A DNA stretch of 26,623 nucleotides from an uncultured Thermomicrobiales bacterium (GCA_902806355.1 CADCWI010000069.1:1-26623); one strand, 5' to 3'; shown: positions 16,036 to 24,733, numbered from the stretch's first letter. A program made the numbers and translations. The notes: generated from the letters alone by a model not told the origin.

Positions 16036-17679
16036 TCAGGCGACCACAGTGGCCGTGACCTTCTGGTAACCCTGCGCACCGTCAGGGACGATGCTGGTGG
16101 CTTCCCCTGGTTGCTGCAGGCCCGTTTTGGATGTCGCTCTGGGAATCAGCACGTATTCACCCGGTTGAGTGGGCGTCCAGGTGAATCTCCACAACGACCA
16201 GGTGATGTCTGTCCCCGGGAAAAAGATTTCGGTTCGGTTCCAGGTTTCACCGCCATCGATGCTGAGCTCGACGGACGCGATCCCGAGGTTCGGATCGAAA
16301 GCGCGGCCCTCGATCGTGATCGGCTGGTTTGCGCGGAACTGTTCGGTGAAGTTCCAGCCGCCGCGGGCGTTGTTGCCTCCAGTCAACGGCGCGTAGATGT
16401 CCGACCGGAGAAATGGCGTGAAGTTCGGTCCCCAGCCCTGGCTCTCGTAGAGTCCCTGCCGGTCCTCGGTCTCCACCGAAACGCGTGTGACCCACTTCAC
16501 GTTCTTCTCGCCATAAAGTCCGGGAACGATCACGCGGGCCGGACCTCCGTGCAAACGATTGAGCGGTTCGCCGTTCATTTGGTAAACGACCAGCGTGACC
16601 TCGGCCAGGGCCCGGTCCATGGAAAACGAATCGCTGTAGCCGTCCGCACCTGAGACAAGCACCTCGAACGCGCCCTCCTCGACGCCCGACGCTTCGAGGA
16701 GGTCCCGAAGGCGGACGCCCCGCCAGTCGGCATTCCCGAAGAGGCCAGAGCCGACCCGGTTGCTGATGCACATCAGCGTCGTTTCCTGGTCGACCTGTTC
16801 AAAATTCTGGAGGTCATCGAGGCTGTACGACTTGGCGTCGCGCACATGGCCACCGATCTCCAGCCGCCAGAGATCGGGATCTACGTCCGGATCGACAACG
16901 TTCTTCGTGACGGAGTAGAAGAGCTCGGTCGGCGTGATCGGCGTGATCGTCGCGCGATGAAATGTCCGTCCGTCGTATGTGAACGTCGCGTCGTCATACA
17001 TGCGCCGCAGGAGCTGGGTGATCGGGAACGTCAACGCGGCCGCGGCAGCAGCGACCAGGATCGCGCGCCGGTTGCTCGCCCTTGCGATCGGTCGCTCCGC
17101 CCGCGGAGCGACGTCAGCGGGAACGGCCGGCGGGCGTCGCGTCATGAATCGGTACGACCCCACCAATGTGACCGCGAAGAGCGTGAACCAGGCAAGCAGA
17201 GCGACGATCGTCAGGATACGCGCCTGCGTATAGGGCACCCCGATGTAGTTGGCGGAGAGGATCGGCCAGAGGAAGACGACGAAGCCTACCCAGACCGCCA
17301 GGATCGCGCCTACCAGGAACAGCAACGCCGGGCGATTCGAGCCCAGCAGCCAGCGTGGCGAGCGACGGGAGGGCGCACTCTCGATGACCAGTGCGTACAG
17401 GACGCCGACCACGAGGCCCGTGACGGCGACACCCCGCAACCCGGAGAGGATCCCGAATTGCTTGAGACCGTTGTAGCCGCCGTATTGCCCGAAGAGGCGG
17501 AAGAACTCCTCGACGCTCAGGAGCGACGCCACGCGATCGGGTACAGCTTCGACCAACGGCATGACGCCGAGCCAGTAGCGGCTGGCGGCCATCGCGAGCG
17601 TCATCACGATGGCCGCCGCGATGCCGGCGAGCGCTCCGGCGACCAGGTTGGGAATGCGACGTACCCACGATGTGATCAT
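16036..17679 (-). CDS. Membrane-anchored molybdopterin oxidoreductase, sulfite-oxidase family
   Basis: A 547-residue two-part protein. The first about 225 residues hold five hydrophobic segments (near 11-33, 84-100, 117-138, 153-175 and 205-222). The rest is a sulfite-oxidase-type molybdenum domain (about 240-420), then a C-terminal dimerisation-like domain (about 425-547) with VELSIDGGETWNRTEI. Cys304 in TLMCISNRVGSGLFGNADW is the expected molybdenum ligand, and HGGPARVIVPGLYGEKNVKW (377-396) is the family's cofactor-binding loop. FYSVTKN (255-261) recalls the MsrP/YedY side of the family. It probably reduces or oxidises a small sulfur or nitrogen compound outside the membrane, with the anchor replacing a separate membrane partner; no heme-binding histidine pattern is obvious. 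The ribosome site before the ATG at 17679 is weak. It lies 102 bases after the MOSC gene, which supports a molybdenum theme. Confidence 0.88.
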   Translation of the reverse strand: MITSWVRRIPNLVAGALAGIAAAIVMTLAMAASRYWLGVMPLVEAVPDRVASLLSVEEFFRLFGQYGGYNGLKQFGILSGLRGVAVTGLVVGVLYALVIESAPSRRSPRWLLGSNRPALLFLVGAILAVWVGFVVFLWPILSANYIGVPYTQARILTIVALLAWFTLFAVTLVGSYRFMTRRPPAVPADVAPRAERPIARASNRRAILVAAAAAALTFPITQLLRRMYDDATFTYDGRTFHRATITPITPTELFYSVTKNVVDPDVDPDLWRLEIGGHVRDAKSYSLDDLQNFEQVDQETTLMCISNRVGSGLFGNADWRGVRLRDLLEASGVEEGAFEVLVSGADGYSDSFSMDRALAEVTLVVYQMNGEPLNRLHGGPARVIVPGLYGEKNVKWVTRVSVETEDRQGLYESQGWGPNFTPFLRSDIYAPLTGGNNARGGWNFTEQFRANQPITIEGRAFDPNLGIASVELSIDGGETWNRTEIFFPGTDITWSLWRFTWTPTQPGEYVLIPRATSKTGLQQPGEATSIVPDGAQGYQKVTATVVA

Positions 17680-17721
17680 GATGCAAGGCTCTTTTCAGTA
17701 CCGATCGGGCTAAATGAGTTC

Positions 17722-17744
17722 ACGTTCCGACACGTGTACGTTCC
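17722..17744. repeat. Direct repeat with central palindrome upstream of the molybdoenzyme
   Basis: ACGTTCC occurs at 17722-17728 and again at 17738-17744, 16 bases apart, with the palindrome ACACGTGT (17730-17737) between them. It sits 43 bases upstream of the oxidoreductase start in the gap after the MOSC gene. It may be a regulator site; chance cannot be excluded. Confidence 0.3.
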
Positions 17745-17781
17745 CTGAGCCCCGCCGGATGTTACAGGTACGTCTCCGTTT

Positions 17782-18420
17782 CTACCGGCGCCAGGCTTTG
17801 GCGAGGGCGGGATGCGCGTTGACCTCCGCAATGTTCGCGTCGTTCAATGTCCCCCGGGCGGCATCGAACGCCATCCGGACGGAGATGGCGGCCGGGTCGC
17901 GCGCTTCGAGAACGATCGGCTCGTCGCGGCCCGCCGATCCCGGTTCGAGCACGCGCAAGTACCAGCCGGAGCGGCCCGCATCGACGAAGCGCTTGACCAT
18001 GTTGGCGTGGCCCGAATGGAGCGCGAGCTTGTAGCAGGGCCAGCGTGGCTGGCTGATCTGCAGCACCACCGAGCCCCAGCGCCAGATGTCCCCGATCCGG
18101 GCCTCTTCTTCCATGATGCCGAGTGTCGAAAGGTTCTCGCCGAACGGGGCCTCCTCCATCTCGTAGCCGAGCTCCGATTTCCAGAACGGAAGGTGTTCAG
18201 ATGGGTAGCAGTAGACTGCCTTGTCAACTCCACCGTGGTTTCGGAGATCTGCCTGGCCATCGCCCTCGATGTTGAGCCTGCCAACCCGAATGGTGCCGGT
18301 GGTGACCAGGTGTTTCCTGATGCCGCTGATGACATCACCCTTGCGGTTCTGGCCGATCACGGTGGGGGTGCCGACCGCGACCGCGCGAACGCCGATGGTC
18401 CCGGGAATGTCACGGCTCAT
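17782..18420 (-). CDS. MOSC-domain protein (YiiM-like)
   Basis: A 212-residue cytosolic protein with the MOSC fold, the beta-rich domain found at the end of molybdenum cofactor sulfurases and in stand-alone proteins that handle cofactor-bound sulfur or reduce N-hydroxylated compounds. The signature runs GDGQADLRNHGGVDKAVYCY (residues 53-72), then FGENLS (93-98) and the conserved Cys129 in SQPRWPCYKL. These match the YiiM branch, about 210-220 residues. Its ATG overlaps the stop of the upstream M16 peptidase by four bases (ATGA), so translation is coupled. The next gene is a molybdopterin oxidoreductase. A link to cofactor chemistry is likely; its exact substrate is unknown. Confidence 0.92.
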   Translation of the reverse strand: MSRDIPGTIGVRAVAVGTPTVIGQNRKGDVISGIRKHLVTTGTIRVGRLNIEGDGQADLRNHGGVDKAVYCYPSEHLPFWKSELGYEMEEAPFGENLSTLGIMEEEARIGDIWRWGSVVLQISQPRWPCYKLALHSGHANMVKRFVDAGRSGWYLRVLEPGSAGRDEPIVLEARDPAAISVRMAFDAARGTLNDANIAEVNAHPALAKAWRR

Positions 18421-21083
18421 GCCTCGGACACTCCTCCATCGATGGACTCTGGACCGGCGATCCCGATCGCCAGACGCTCCGGATCGAGGTACGTCCGCGA
18501 CGATTCGAGCAGGTTCTCGGCGGTGAGGTCGTGGATGAGTGATGGGAAGATGTCGACATAGTTGAGCGGATAGCCAAACCGCTCGATCGTGAGGAGCAGC
18601 GATACGACGCCACCGAGCGATTCCAGTCCGAGTGGCATCGACCCGATCACGTAGCTCTTGGCGTCGGCCAGCTCGTCCGCCGTGACTGGTTCCGAGCGAA
18701 GCCGGACCAGCTCCGACGTGATGCCCTCGATCGCGCGCTGGATGTTCGCCGGGTCAACCCCGGCGCGGGCGTTCCAGACGCTGTTGACGGGTCCACCGGC
18801 GAGCGAGCTGTAGGCGTAGTAGGCGAGCCCTTGCTTGTCCCGGACATTCGCTCCAAGACGACCCATCAGGCCGAGCTGGCCAAGGATGATGTTGGCGATG
18901 CTGAGCGCGACGTAGGACGTGTCGAGTGAACGGGGTAGCGTCGGGTAGGCGATCGCAATGTCTGCCTGGCTTTTGCCCCGGACGACGACAGAGCGGGTTG
19001 TCCTCACATCCGGGGCATCGATCGCGGGTACCGCATGCGGCTTTGAAGCCGGGCTTTTCCAATCGCCGAAGACACGGTGCAGACGTGACGTGACCTCGTC
19101 GATGGACTCGACACCGCCGACCAGGGCGATCGTTGCCACGTTGGGACCGAAGGCGCGTCGATGATAGGTCGCCAGGTCCTCCGTCGTGAACCGCTCGACC
19201 GTCTCGATTTCGCCGCTGACGCGCAGCCGATAGGGATGCCCCTCGGGATACATCTGCTCGCGCAGCAACCGTGATGCCTGGGCCCCGGTATCGCTCTCCT
19301 GCTCCCGGAGACCGGTGATGGTCTGTTGCCGGACACGTTCGAGCTCCTCCGCGGGAAATGTCGGTTCAAGGATGATCTCGGCCGCCAGATCGAGAACGGC
19401 GTCGAGATCCTCCGCCAAGCTGTGGAACGAGACATCGATCGTGTCCCGGTCGGCATCCACCCCGATCACCGCGCCAAGGCTATCGATTGTCTCGTTGTAC
19501 TTGTCGAACGAATGTCGCGCGGTCCCCCGGTTGAGCATCTTGGCGGTCATCGAGGACAGTCCGGCGAGAGGTTCACGGGTTGCCGCCTGGCCAGCCTCGA
19601 TACTGATCGTGCAATCGACGGCGGCATCACCAGGACGTGGCTGGGCGAGGACGATGATCCCGTTCGGGAGCTCCGTGCGGACGAAGCCATGCGACGACTG
19701 GTCGCTGTCACTCAAGCCCCAGACGGCCGGCGGGTCAATGAGAGAGACCGGGGCCGGGACGTGCGCTGCGGGGACGTCTGCTCCAGCGAGCACGGTCTCA
19801 TCGTCTGGAAGCTGCCAGCCTACCGTCCGTTGATCCGGCACGAGCCAGTTCCTGACGACACGCTGTACATCTTCGGGAGTGACGGCCGCCAGCTCATCGG
19901 ACAGGGTGTCGATCCGGCCGGCATGGTCGATTATCTCCATCTGACCGAGCCAGAACGCTTGGGCAGTGACGGTCTCCTGGGAATAGACGTACTGGGCACG
20001 GATCTGCTTGCGTGCCTTGACGAACTCCTCTTCGGGGGCGAGATCGTTCTTGAGGCGCTCGATCTCGGTCTCGATCGCCGCTTCGATCCGCTCCGGTTCC
20101 ACGCCCGGAAGTGCTGTGGCGGTGAATGTCCAAAGATTCGGGTCGATGTTGAGACTGGCGCCGGAGCTGGCGGAGCGGGCAAGCCCGCCGGAGACGAGCG
20201 CACGGTAGAGACGGGACGAGCGACCCATCGCGCTGCCACCCCCCATGCCCATCGGCTTGCCGCCGGAGAGCAACGCGTCGGCAACGAGGAGGGCGGGAAT
20301 ATCCGGATGACGGGCATCGGGCATCCGGTAGGCCATCATCAGGTAGGACGCGGGGGAAGGACGGCGAAGCGTAACCCGACGCTCGCCGCGCTGTGGAGGC
20401 TCGACGGCGACAGGTGGCAACGCGCCGTCGCCGGCCGGGATCGCTCCGAACGCACTGGTGATCCGGTCCAGGAGCTCATCCGCGTCGAAATCCCCGGCGG
20501 CGGCGATAAAGGCGTTGTTCGGCGTGTAATAGCGACGGTAATGGCCGTAGAGATCGTCTCTGCTGATTGTCCGCAGGTCGTTTTCGTATCCGATCACCAT
20601 GTGCCGGTAGGGGGAAGCCTGGAAGGCGACGCCGTGGACCTCCTCCGCGAGATGGTAGGTCGGGCGGTTCTCGGCACCCTGTCGTTCGGAGAGGATAACG
20701 GTACGCTCGCTCTCGGTCTCACCCGGGTCGAAGAGCGAGTTGGACATGCGATCGGACTCGATGCGCAGGGAGATGTCCAGCTTGTCGGCGGGCAGCGTCT
20801 CGAAGTAGGCGGTCCAGTCGGACGAGGTCATCGCGTTGAGCGTCCCGCCATGGCGGGACACCTCGCCGAAGATGGCACCCTTCTCGATCGATGGTGTCCC
20901 CTTGAACTGCATGTGCTCGACCCAATGCGACACTCCGGTCAGCCCTGGGCGTTCGTTACGGCTGCCCACGCGATACCAGACCCAGAACGAAGCGACGGGC
21001 GCGTCGTGCTTCTCGCGAAGGAATACCGTGAGTCCATTGGGAAGCGTGTGGGTGCGCAGTGAAGGATTCGATGATTGCGTCAC
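18417..21083 (-). CDS. Two-domain M16 zinc peptidase
   Basis: An 888-residue M16 (pitrilysin/processing-peptidase) family protein with two halves in one chain. The first half carries the inverted zinc motif HWVEH at residues 53-57 and a downstream ligand Glu133, 76 residues further on, so it is catalytic; a glycine-rich loop (GMGGGSAMG) follows near residue 285. The second half (from about 460) keeps the fold (RVRQQTITGLREQE, RRAFGPNVATIALVGG) but has no HxxEH, so it should be the substrate-clamping partner, as in mitochondrial and bacterial alpha/beta pairs. No signal peptide is seen. The start is a GTG at 21083 with AGGGAG about nine bases upstream; the frame stays open to 21422 without family-like sequence. 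The gene is coupled to MOSC by an ATGA overlap. The physiological substrate is unknown. Confidence 0.93.
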   Translation of the reverse strand: MTQSSNPSLRTHTLPNGLTVFLREKHDAPVASFWVWYRVGSRNERPGLTGVSHWVEHMQFKGTPSIEKGAIFGEVSRHGGTLNAMTSSDWTAYFETLPADKLDISLRIESDRMSNSLFDPGETESERTVILSERQGAENRPTYHLAEEVHGVAFQASPYRHMVIGYENDLRTISRDDLYGHYRRYYTPNNAFIAAAGDFDADELLDRITSAFGAIPAGDGALPPVAVEPPQRGERRVTLRRPSPASYLMMAYRMPDARHPDIPALLVADALLSGGKPMGMGGGSAMGRSSRLYRALVSGGLARSASSGASLNIDPNLWTFTATALPGVEPERIEAAIETEIERLKNDLAPEEEFVKARKQIRAQYVYSQETVTAQAFWLGQMEIIDHAGRIDTLSDELAAVTPEDVQRVVRNWLVPDQRTVGWQLPDDETVLAGADVPAAHVPAPVSLIDPPAVWGLSDSDQSSHGFVRTELPNGIIVLAQPRPGDAAVDCTISIEAGQAATREPLAGLSSMTAKMLNRGTARHSFDKYNETIDSLGAVIGVDADRDTIDVSFHSLAEDLDAVLDLAAEIILEPTFPAEELERVRQQTITGLREQESDTGAQASRLLREQMYPEGHPYRLRVSGEIETVERFTTEDLATYHRRAFGPNVATIALVGGVESIDEVTSRLHRVFGDWKSPASKPHAVPAIDAPDVRTTRSVVVRGKSQADIAIAYPTLPRSLDTSYVALSIANIILGQLGLMGRLGANVRDKQGLAYYAYSSLAGGPVNSVWNARAGVDPANIQRAIEGITSELVRLRSEPVTADELADAKSYVIGSMPLGLESLGGVVSLLLTIERFGYPLNYVDIFPSLIHDLTAENLLESSRTYLDPERLAIGIAGPESIDGGVSEA

Positions 21084-21284
21084 GTTGTTGATCTCCCTGC
21101 CAGGATACTGTTGAGGGCCAGTCCGACCACGTCCGCGGTCACCGTCTGCGCCCTTGTGGACACGGTACAATCGTAATCGAGGCCGACCTTGACGGACGGT
21201 GAAGCGAGAGTGGATCTCGAGCCCGATGCATCCGGTAGTGCATCGTCGACAATCATGAGTCAGCGACTGACTGGAGTACCAAGC

Positions 21285-21683
21285 GTGGCGCAATTCGATC
21301 CGGAGCCGGCATACGACCCTGGGCTTGTCGAGCGGGTGATCGCCTATCTCCAGACACGGGACAGTCGCCTCTTTCCCTTTGTGCAGGGGTTCGACGACGA
21401 CCAGATGAAAGCGTTCGTGCACGACCTTCGCGTGGGATTGAGCGATCTCACCGAGAGTGGCGCCAAGCGAGGAACATCAGCCTCGGGGTTCATCGTCAGT
21501 GATCGCCGACTTCACGAGATCGTCAACGAGTGGGCCGGAGCGGGCGGTCGTTGGCCGGCCGGTTCTGATCCGCGCGATCCGTTTACCGCCCTCACGGCAG
21601 CCGAACCCGACCCGGACGAGGCACCGGATGTCGACACGACGAGCGCGATCGATCCGAGCCAGCCACTTCCCCGTTCCCGGTAA
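21285..21683 (+). CDS. Small acidic protein of unknown function
   Basis: I do not recognise this gene. Possible starts are a TTG at 21189, an ATG at 21255 and a GTG at 21285; I choose the GTG because GGAG lies eight bases upstream, giving 132 residues. The N-terminal part (about 8-85) looks like a compact helical domain (DPGLVERVIAYLQTRDSRLF, then DDQMKAFVHDLRVGLSDL and SDRRLHEIVNEWAGAG). The last about 40 residues are Asp/Pro/Thr-rich and probably disordered. No signal peptide or membrane segment is present. A textbook hairpin follows 17 bases after the stop, so it is likely a short monocistronic unit. It is divergent from the M16 gene, with about 200 bases between the two starts. A TACAAT at about 21170 could be a -10, without a clear -35. 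Confidence 0.7.
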   Translation: MAQFDPEPAYDPGLVERVIAYLQTRDSRLFPFVQGFDDDQMKAFVHDLRVGLSDLTESGAKRGTSASGFIVSDRRLHEIVNEWAGAGGRWPAGSDPRDPFTALTAAEPDPDEAPDVDTTSAIDPSQPLPRSR

Positions 21684-21700
21684 CATCCTTTCGCGCATGA

Positions 21701-21736
21701 GCAGAACGCCCGGGTCACCTGGCCCGGGCGTTCTGC
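21701..21736. terminator. Strong hairpin between convergent genes
   Basis: GCAGAACGCCCGGG (21701-21714) and CCCGGGCGTTCTGC (21723-21736) make a perfect 14-bp GC-rich stem with an 8-base loop, 17 bases after the small unknown gene and before the end of the opposing Ohr gene. There is no U-run; it may serve both strands. Confidence 0.75.
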
Positions 21737-21862
21737 GTTACAGCGTAGGTCGACGGAAGTGGGTGCAACGAGTCGGGGCTTTGGCATGTCTTCGGCTGCC
21801 TCGCGGACACCCGGAATGTTGGGTACGTCGTCGAGGGTAAACCGCCCTTGGCCAAGCCGTTC

Positions 21863-22291
21863 CTATGCAGCCTCGACCGTGACGACGATGTTGCCACGCG
21901 TGGCCTTTGAATAGGGACAGTTCTGGTGGGCTTCGTTGGCGAGTTGCTGGGTGGTCTCCTGGTCGATGCCCGGGATGGTCACGCGTAGGGCGACCGCCAG
22001 TCCGGATCCCCCGTCATCAGCCTTGCCGATCGAAACATCGGCCTCGACGCTCGACGCGGAGACATCGACACCAGCCGTGCGCGCCGCCCCGTAGAGTGCG
22101 CCCTGGAAACAGGCGGCATAGCCAGCGGCGAAGAGTTGCTCCGGATTGGTCGCCGCCGGGTCGCCCGCACTCGAGCCGGGGGTCTTCAAGGTGTGGTCGA
22201 GCACGCCGTCGTCGCTGAGGACGTGACCGTTGCGGGCACCGGTCGCGGTGACGCGGGCGGTATACGACGGAGTGATAGTGACTTCGGGCAA
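21863..22291 (-). CDS. ohr: Organic hydroperoxide resistance protein (Ohr)
   Basis: A 142-residue cytosolic thiol peroxidase of the OsmC/Ohr family that reduces organic and fatty-acid hydroperoxides, usually with lipoylated partners. The peroxidatic Cys61 in GYAACFQGAL and resolving Cys125 in HQNCPYSKATRGN are in the Ohr arrangement, with Arg20 (TGARNGH) and Glu51 (PEQLFAAGYAACF) completing the active site. This sets it apart from OsmC proper. The start is a TTG at 22291, with a perfect AAGGAG seven bases upstream. No OhrR-type MarR regulator is nearby, and I see no OhrR operator. It follows the flavoenzyme gene on the same strand after about 150 bases. Confidence 0.95.
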   Translation of the reverse strand: MPEVTITPSYTARVTATGARNGHVLSDDGVLDHTLKTPGSSAGDPAATNPEQLFAAGYAACFQGALYGAARTAGVDVSASSVEADVSIGKADDGGSGLAVALRVTIPGIDQETTQQLANEAHQNCPYSKATRGNIVVTVEAA

Positions 22292-22439
22292 GATCTAGCT
22301 CCTTGTGATAGTGCCTTTGCTTATGAAGATGTGACCGGAACGTCCGTGGCCAGTGTACTGCCGCGTTTCGATTTTGGCGTGTTCGGTGGGGTGGTCCTCA
22401 GGCTGAAGTGGTGGAACGATCCGGCGCCTGCCGTGCGCT

Positions 22440-23585
22440 TTAGACAGCCGTCAGAAACCGGTTGAGAGTGAAGTCGTTCAGGACGGGGTGTGATGAATTG
22501 GTGGCGAGTCCGGCCAGGTACTCGCCGATGACGGGGGCGAACTTGAAGCCGTGCCCGCTGAATCCGCTGGCGAACACCACCCGATCGTGCGCCGGATGGC
22601 GGTCGATCACGAAGTCGTGATCGGGCGTCATCGTGTACATGCAGACGACCGCGTCGAGCGTTCGGCCTGTCACGCCGGCGATACTGCGCTGGGCGAACCG
22701 ACCTAGATCGTGCTCGTAGTCCTCTGGGTTCGTGGTACGGTCGATCGCGTCGGGGTTGACCGGCGCGCCACCGCTGTGCATGCCGATCTTGACCCCGGGC
22801 TGACCGTATTCCGGAACTCCGTAGTACTCGCCCGATTCGTCGTCGCTTATGAAAACGGGAAAGTTCTCTGGCTGAACGTTCATGGAATGAGCCGGATCGA
22901 TCTCGAACCAGAACACCGGCTTGCGAAGGACGGTCAGCGGGAGTCCAAGATCGCTCAGGATCGCGCCGCTCCAGGCGCCCGCCGTCAGCACGAGGCTCTC
23001 CGCCGCAATCGTGCCGTTCGCGGTCGTGACCTCGACCCCGGATGGGCCAGCAGACCAGCCGAGCACGCGCTCGTCGGTTCGCAGCGTTCCGCCAGCCCGG
23101 GTCATCTCGGCCGCGAGCGCTCGAAGCGACAGCGGGACATCGAGGAAACCCGCATCGGGGTCGTAGCAGACCTCCCGGTCGTCGGGGATGGTCCACGCTG
23201 GCCATGTCGCGTTGACGTCCTTGCCGGTCAGCCACTGATGGGGGAGTCCATACGCCGCAGCACTGTCCCGGGCCTGGCGAGCGCGTGGAAACCCGGGTGC
23301 GGAGATATCCAGGCAGCCAACGCGGAACATGAAGTCCTCGGGATACCGCTCCTGAACTTCCGACCATAACCTGTCGGCCTCGATCGTCCACGGAACGTAG
23401 CGGGGGCCTTCGGCGTAGGCGTGCCGGAAGATCCGCGTCCTGCCACCATGACTGCCGAAGCCATGGACGTGCCCGAACTGCTCGAGCACGATGACGTTGC
23501 GGCCCTGTTGCGCCAGTGCCCAGCCCGCGGCGGTTCCCATCGTGCCGCCACCAACGACGATTACGTCCGCCCGCTCCGAAATCAT
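22440..23585 (-). CDS. Sarcosine oxidase / N-methyl amino acid oxidase family flavoenzyme
   Basis: A 381-residue FAD enzyme of the MSOX/SolA family that oxidises N-methyl amino acids with O2, giving H2O2. The FAD-binding motif VVGGGTMGTAAGWAL is at residues 10-24. GSHGGRTRIFRHAYAEG (44-60) is the family flavin/substrate loop. Lys266 (in GVKIGMH) matches the oxygen-activating lysine of MSOX. Cys315 (in VVCMYTMTPDHDF) matches the covalent FAD attachment residue. GFSGHGFKFAP (341-351) closes the set. The start is an ATG at 23585 with GGAGAGG just upstream; the frame extends to 23657 with non-family residues. Substrate (sarcosine, N-methyltryptophan or other) cannot be told apart here. The peroxide-detoxifying Ohr gene is next downstream, a plausible but unproven pairing. 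Confidence 0.92.
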   Translation of the reverse strand: MISERADVIVVGGGTMGTAAGWALAQQGRNVIVLEQFGHVHGFGSHGGRTRIFRHAYAEGPRYVPWTIEADRLWSEVQERYPEDFMFRVGCLDISAPGFPRARQARDSAAAYGLPHQWLTGKDVNATWPAWTIPDDREVCYDPDAGFLDVPLSLRALAAEMTRAGGTLRTDERVLGWSAGPSGVEVTTANGTIAAESLVLTAGAWSGAILSDLGLPLTVLRKPVFWFEIDPAHSMNVQPENFPVFISDDESGEYYGVPEYGQPGVKIGMHSGGAPVNPDAIDRTTNPEDYEHDLGRFAQRSIAGVTGRTLDAVVCMYTMTPDHDFVIDRHPAHDRVVFASGFSGHGFKFAPVIGEYLAGLATNSSHPVLNDFTLNRFLTAV

Positions 23586-23965
23586 GCCCTCTCCAGCCCC
23601 GTTCCGATATGCTCCCGCACGGTATGGTTCAGGCGGAGAGCCTCGGCTGTGTTTCATGCGATTCGTCCAGCCAATGAGGTGCTCCTGTTATCCCAGCCGC
23701 CGCGTCCGAGGGACGGTCCGTGCGCGCCGCTCCGATGCAGTTGCCACGATGGAGTGCGTGACAATGGGCCGCGTCCGCTCACTGGCAATCCCGAAGGGAT
23801 TGCCAGTGAGCGCCCCATCGATTGGCGCACAATCGACCGTGAGGTATTCCAGCGGCCAGGTCGCCGATCCGGCAGGACCGGAACCCCGTTTGGCGGTTGA
23901 GCGGCATGTCGGAACGCGGCTGACATGATCGCGTGCTCGTCTCAGCAACGACGTGTGACGGATGA
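23586..23965. other. 380-bp gap between ThuA and flavoenzyme genes
   Basis: It contains the 17-bp inverted repeat at 23776-23812 and should hold the flavoenzyme promoter. The nearest match (CTGAAC, 17 bases, TATCGG, minus strand near 23605-23635) is weak. No gene is apparent in the rest. Confidence 0.4.
23776..23812. terminator. Perfect 17-bp inverted repeat with 3-base loop
   Basis: CGCTCACTGGCAATCCC (23776-23792) is followed after GAA by its exact complement (23796-23812). It lies 154 bases downstream of the ThuA stop on the minus strand and 190 bases before the flavoenzyme start. The stem is long and stable, but no U-run follows. It could be a terminator, an mRNA-end protector, or one copy of a dispersed palindromic repeat. 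Confidence 0.6.
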
Positions 23966-24733
23966 TTAACCGAACCCCTGGGTAACGGCGTGTTTCCGGT
24001 CGTACCACGGCAGGTCCTCGATCGGGTCCATGTTGCCGAACTTCCGTTCCGGCCGCTCGACGGGTGTCGCCCAGCTGACGGCGTTGCCGATGACCGTCCG
24101 GATCTGCTCGTTGTAGTAGGTCGCGTACGTCTCATGGCCTGGGCGGAAGTAGAAGACCTTGCCGGCACCGCGATGGTAGGCCGCACCGCTGCGGAAGATC
24201 TCGCCGCCCTGGAACCAGCTCACGAACACCAGCTCGTCTGGCGGCGGGATGTCGAAGTGCTCGCCGTACATCTCCTCCTGGTCGAGCTCGATGTACTCGC
24301 CGATGCCCTTGACGATCGGGTGACCGGGATCCACGACCCAGAGGCGTTCCTTCTCATCAGCTTCCCGCCATTTGAGGTTGCAGGTGGTGCCCATCAGGCG
24401 CTTGAAGATCTTGGAGAAGTGACCCGAGTGGAGCACGATCAACCCGGCGCCACCAACGACGCGCTGGAAGACGCGATCGACGATCGCGTCTTCCACCTCG
24501 CCGTGGGCCATATGTCCCCACCAGACGAAGACATCGGTGTTCGAGACGACATCCTCCGTCAATCCGTGCTCCGGCTCGTCGAGGGTTGCGGTAGAGGCGG
24601 AAATGCCCTCGATGGCATTGAGCCCCTCGGCGATCGCGCCATGGATCCCTTCAGGATAGATCTTCGCGATCTCGTCATCTTTTTTCTCGTGCCGGTATTC
24701 GTTCCAGACGGTGACGCGGATGGGCGTTGCCAT
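23966..24733 (-). CDS. ThuA-domain protein
   Basis: A 255-residue protein with the ThuA fold, a glutamine-amidotransferase-like domain found in trehalose and sugar utilisation loci; recent family members are linked to 3-keto-sugar pathways. It opens with [17 protein letters not shown], then the family motifs [10 protein letters not shown] (71-80) and [14 protein letters not shown] (97-110), and later [14 protein letters not shown] and the His/Tyr-rich [19 protein letters not shown]. No signal peptide is seen, so it should be cytosolic. The ATG at 24733 has GGGAGAAG about ten bases upstream, and a good promoter lies at 24781-24809. The upstream Gfo/Idh/MocA gene (125 bases away, same strand) is the usual companion, so both probably act on the same sugar or polyol. 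The catalytic role is not proven for this subfamily. Confidence 0.92.
   Translation of the reverse strand: MATPIRVTVWNEYRHEKKDDEIAKIYPEGIHGAIAEGLNAIEGISASTATLDEPEHGLTEDVVSNTDVFVWWGHMAHGEVEDAIVDRVFQRVVGGAGLIVLHSGHFSKIFKRLMGTTCNLKWREADEKERLWVVDPGHPIVKGIGEYIELDQEEMYGEHFDIPPPDELVFVSWFQGGEIFRSGAAYHRGAGKVFYFRPGHETYATYYNEQIRTVIGNAVSWATPVERPERKFGNMDPIEDLPWYDRKHAVTQGFG

Noticed and set aside
19326..21062. 578-codon open frame on the plus strand opposite the M16 peptidase
   Set aside because: No family resemblance; it mirrors the third-position GC bias of the real gene, which shows HWVEH.
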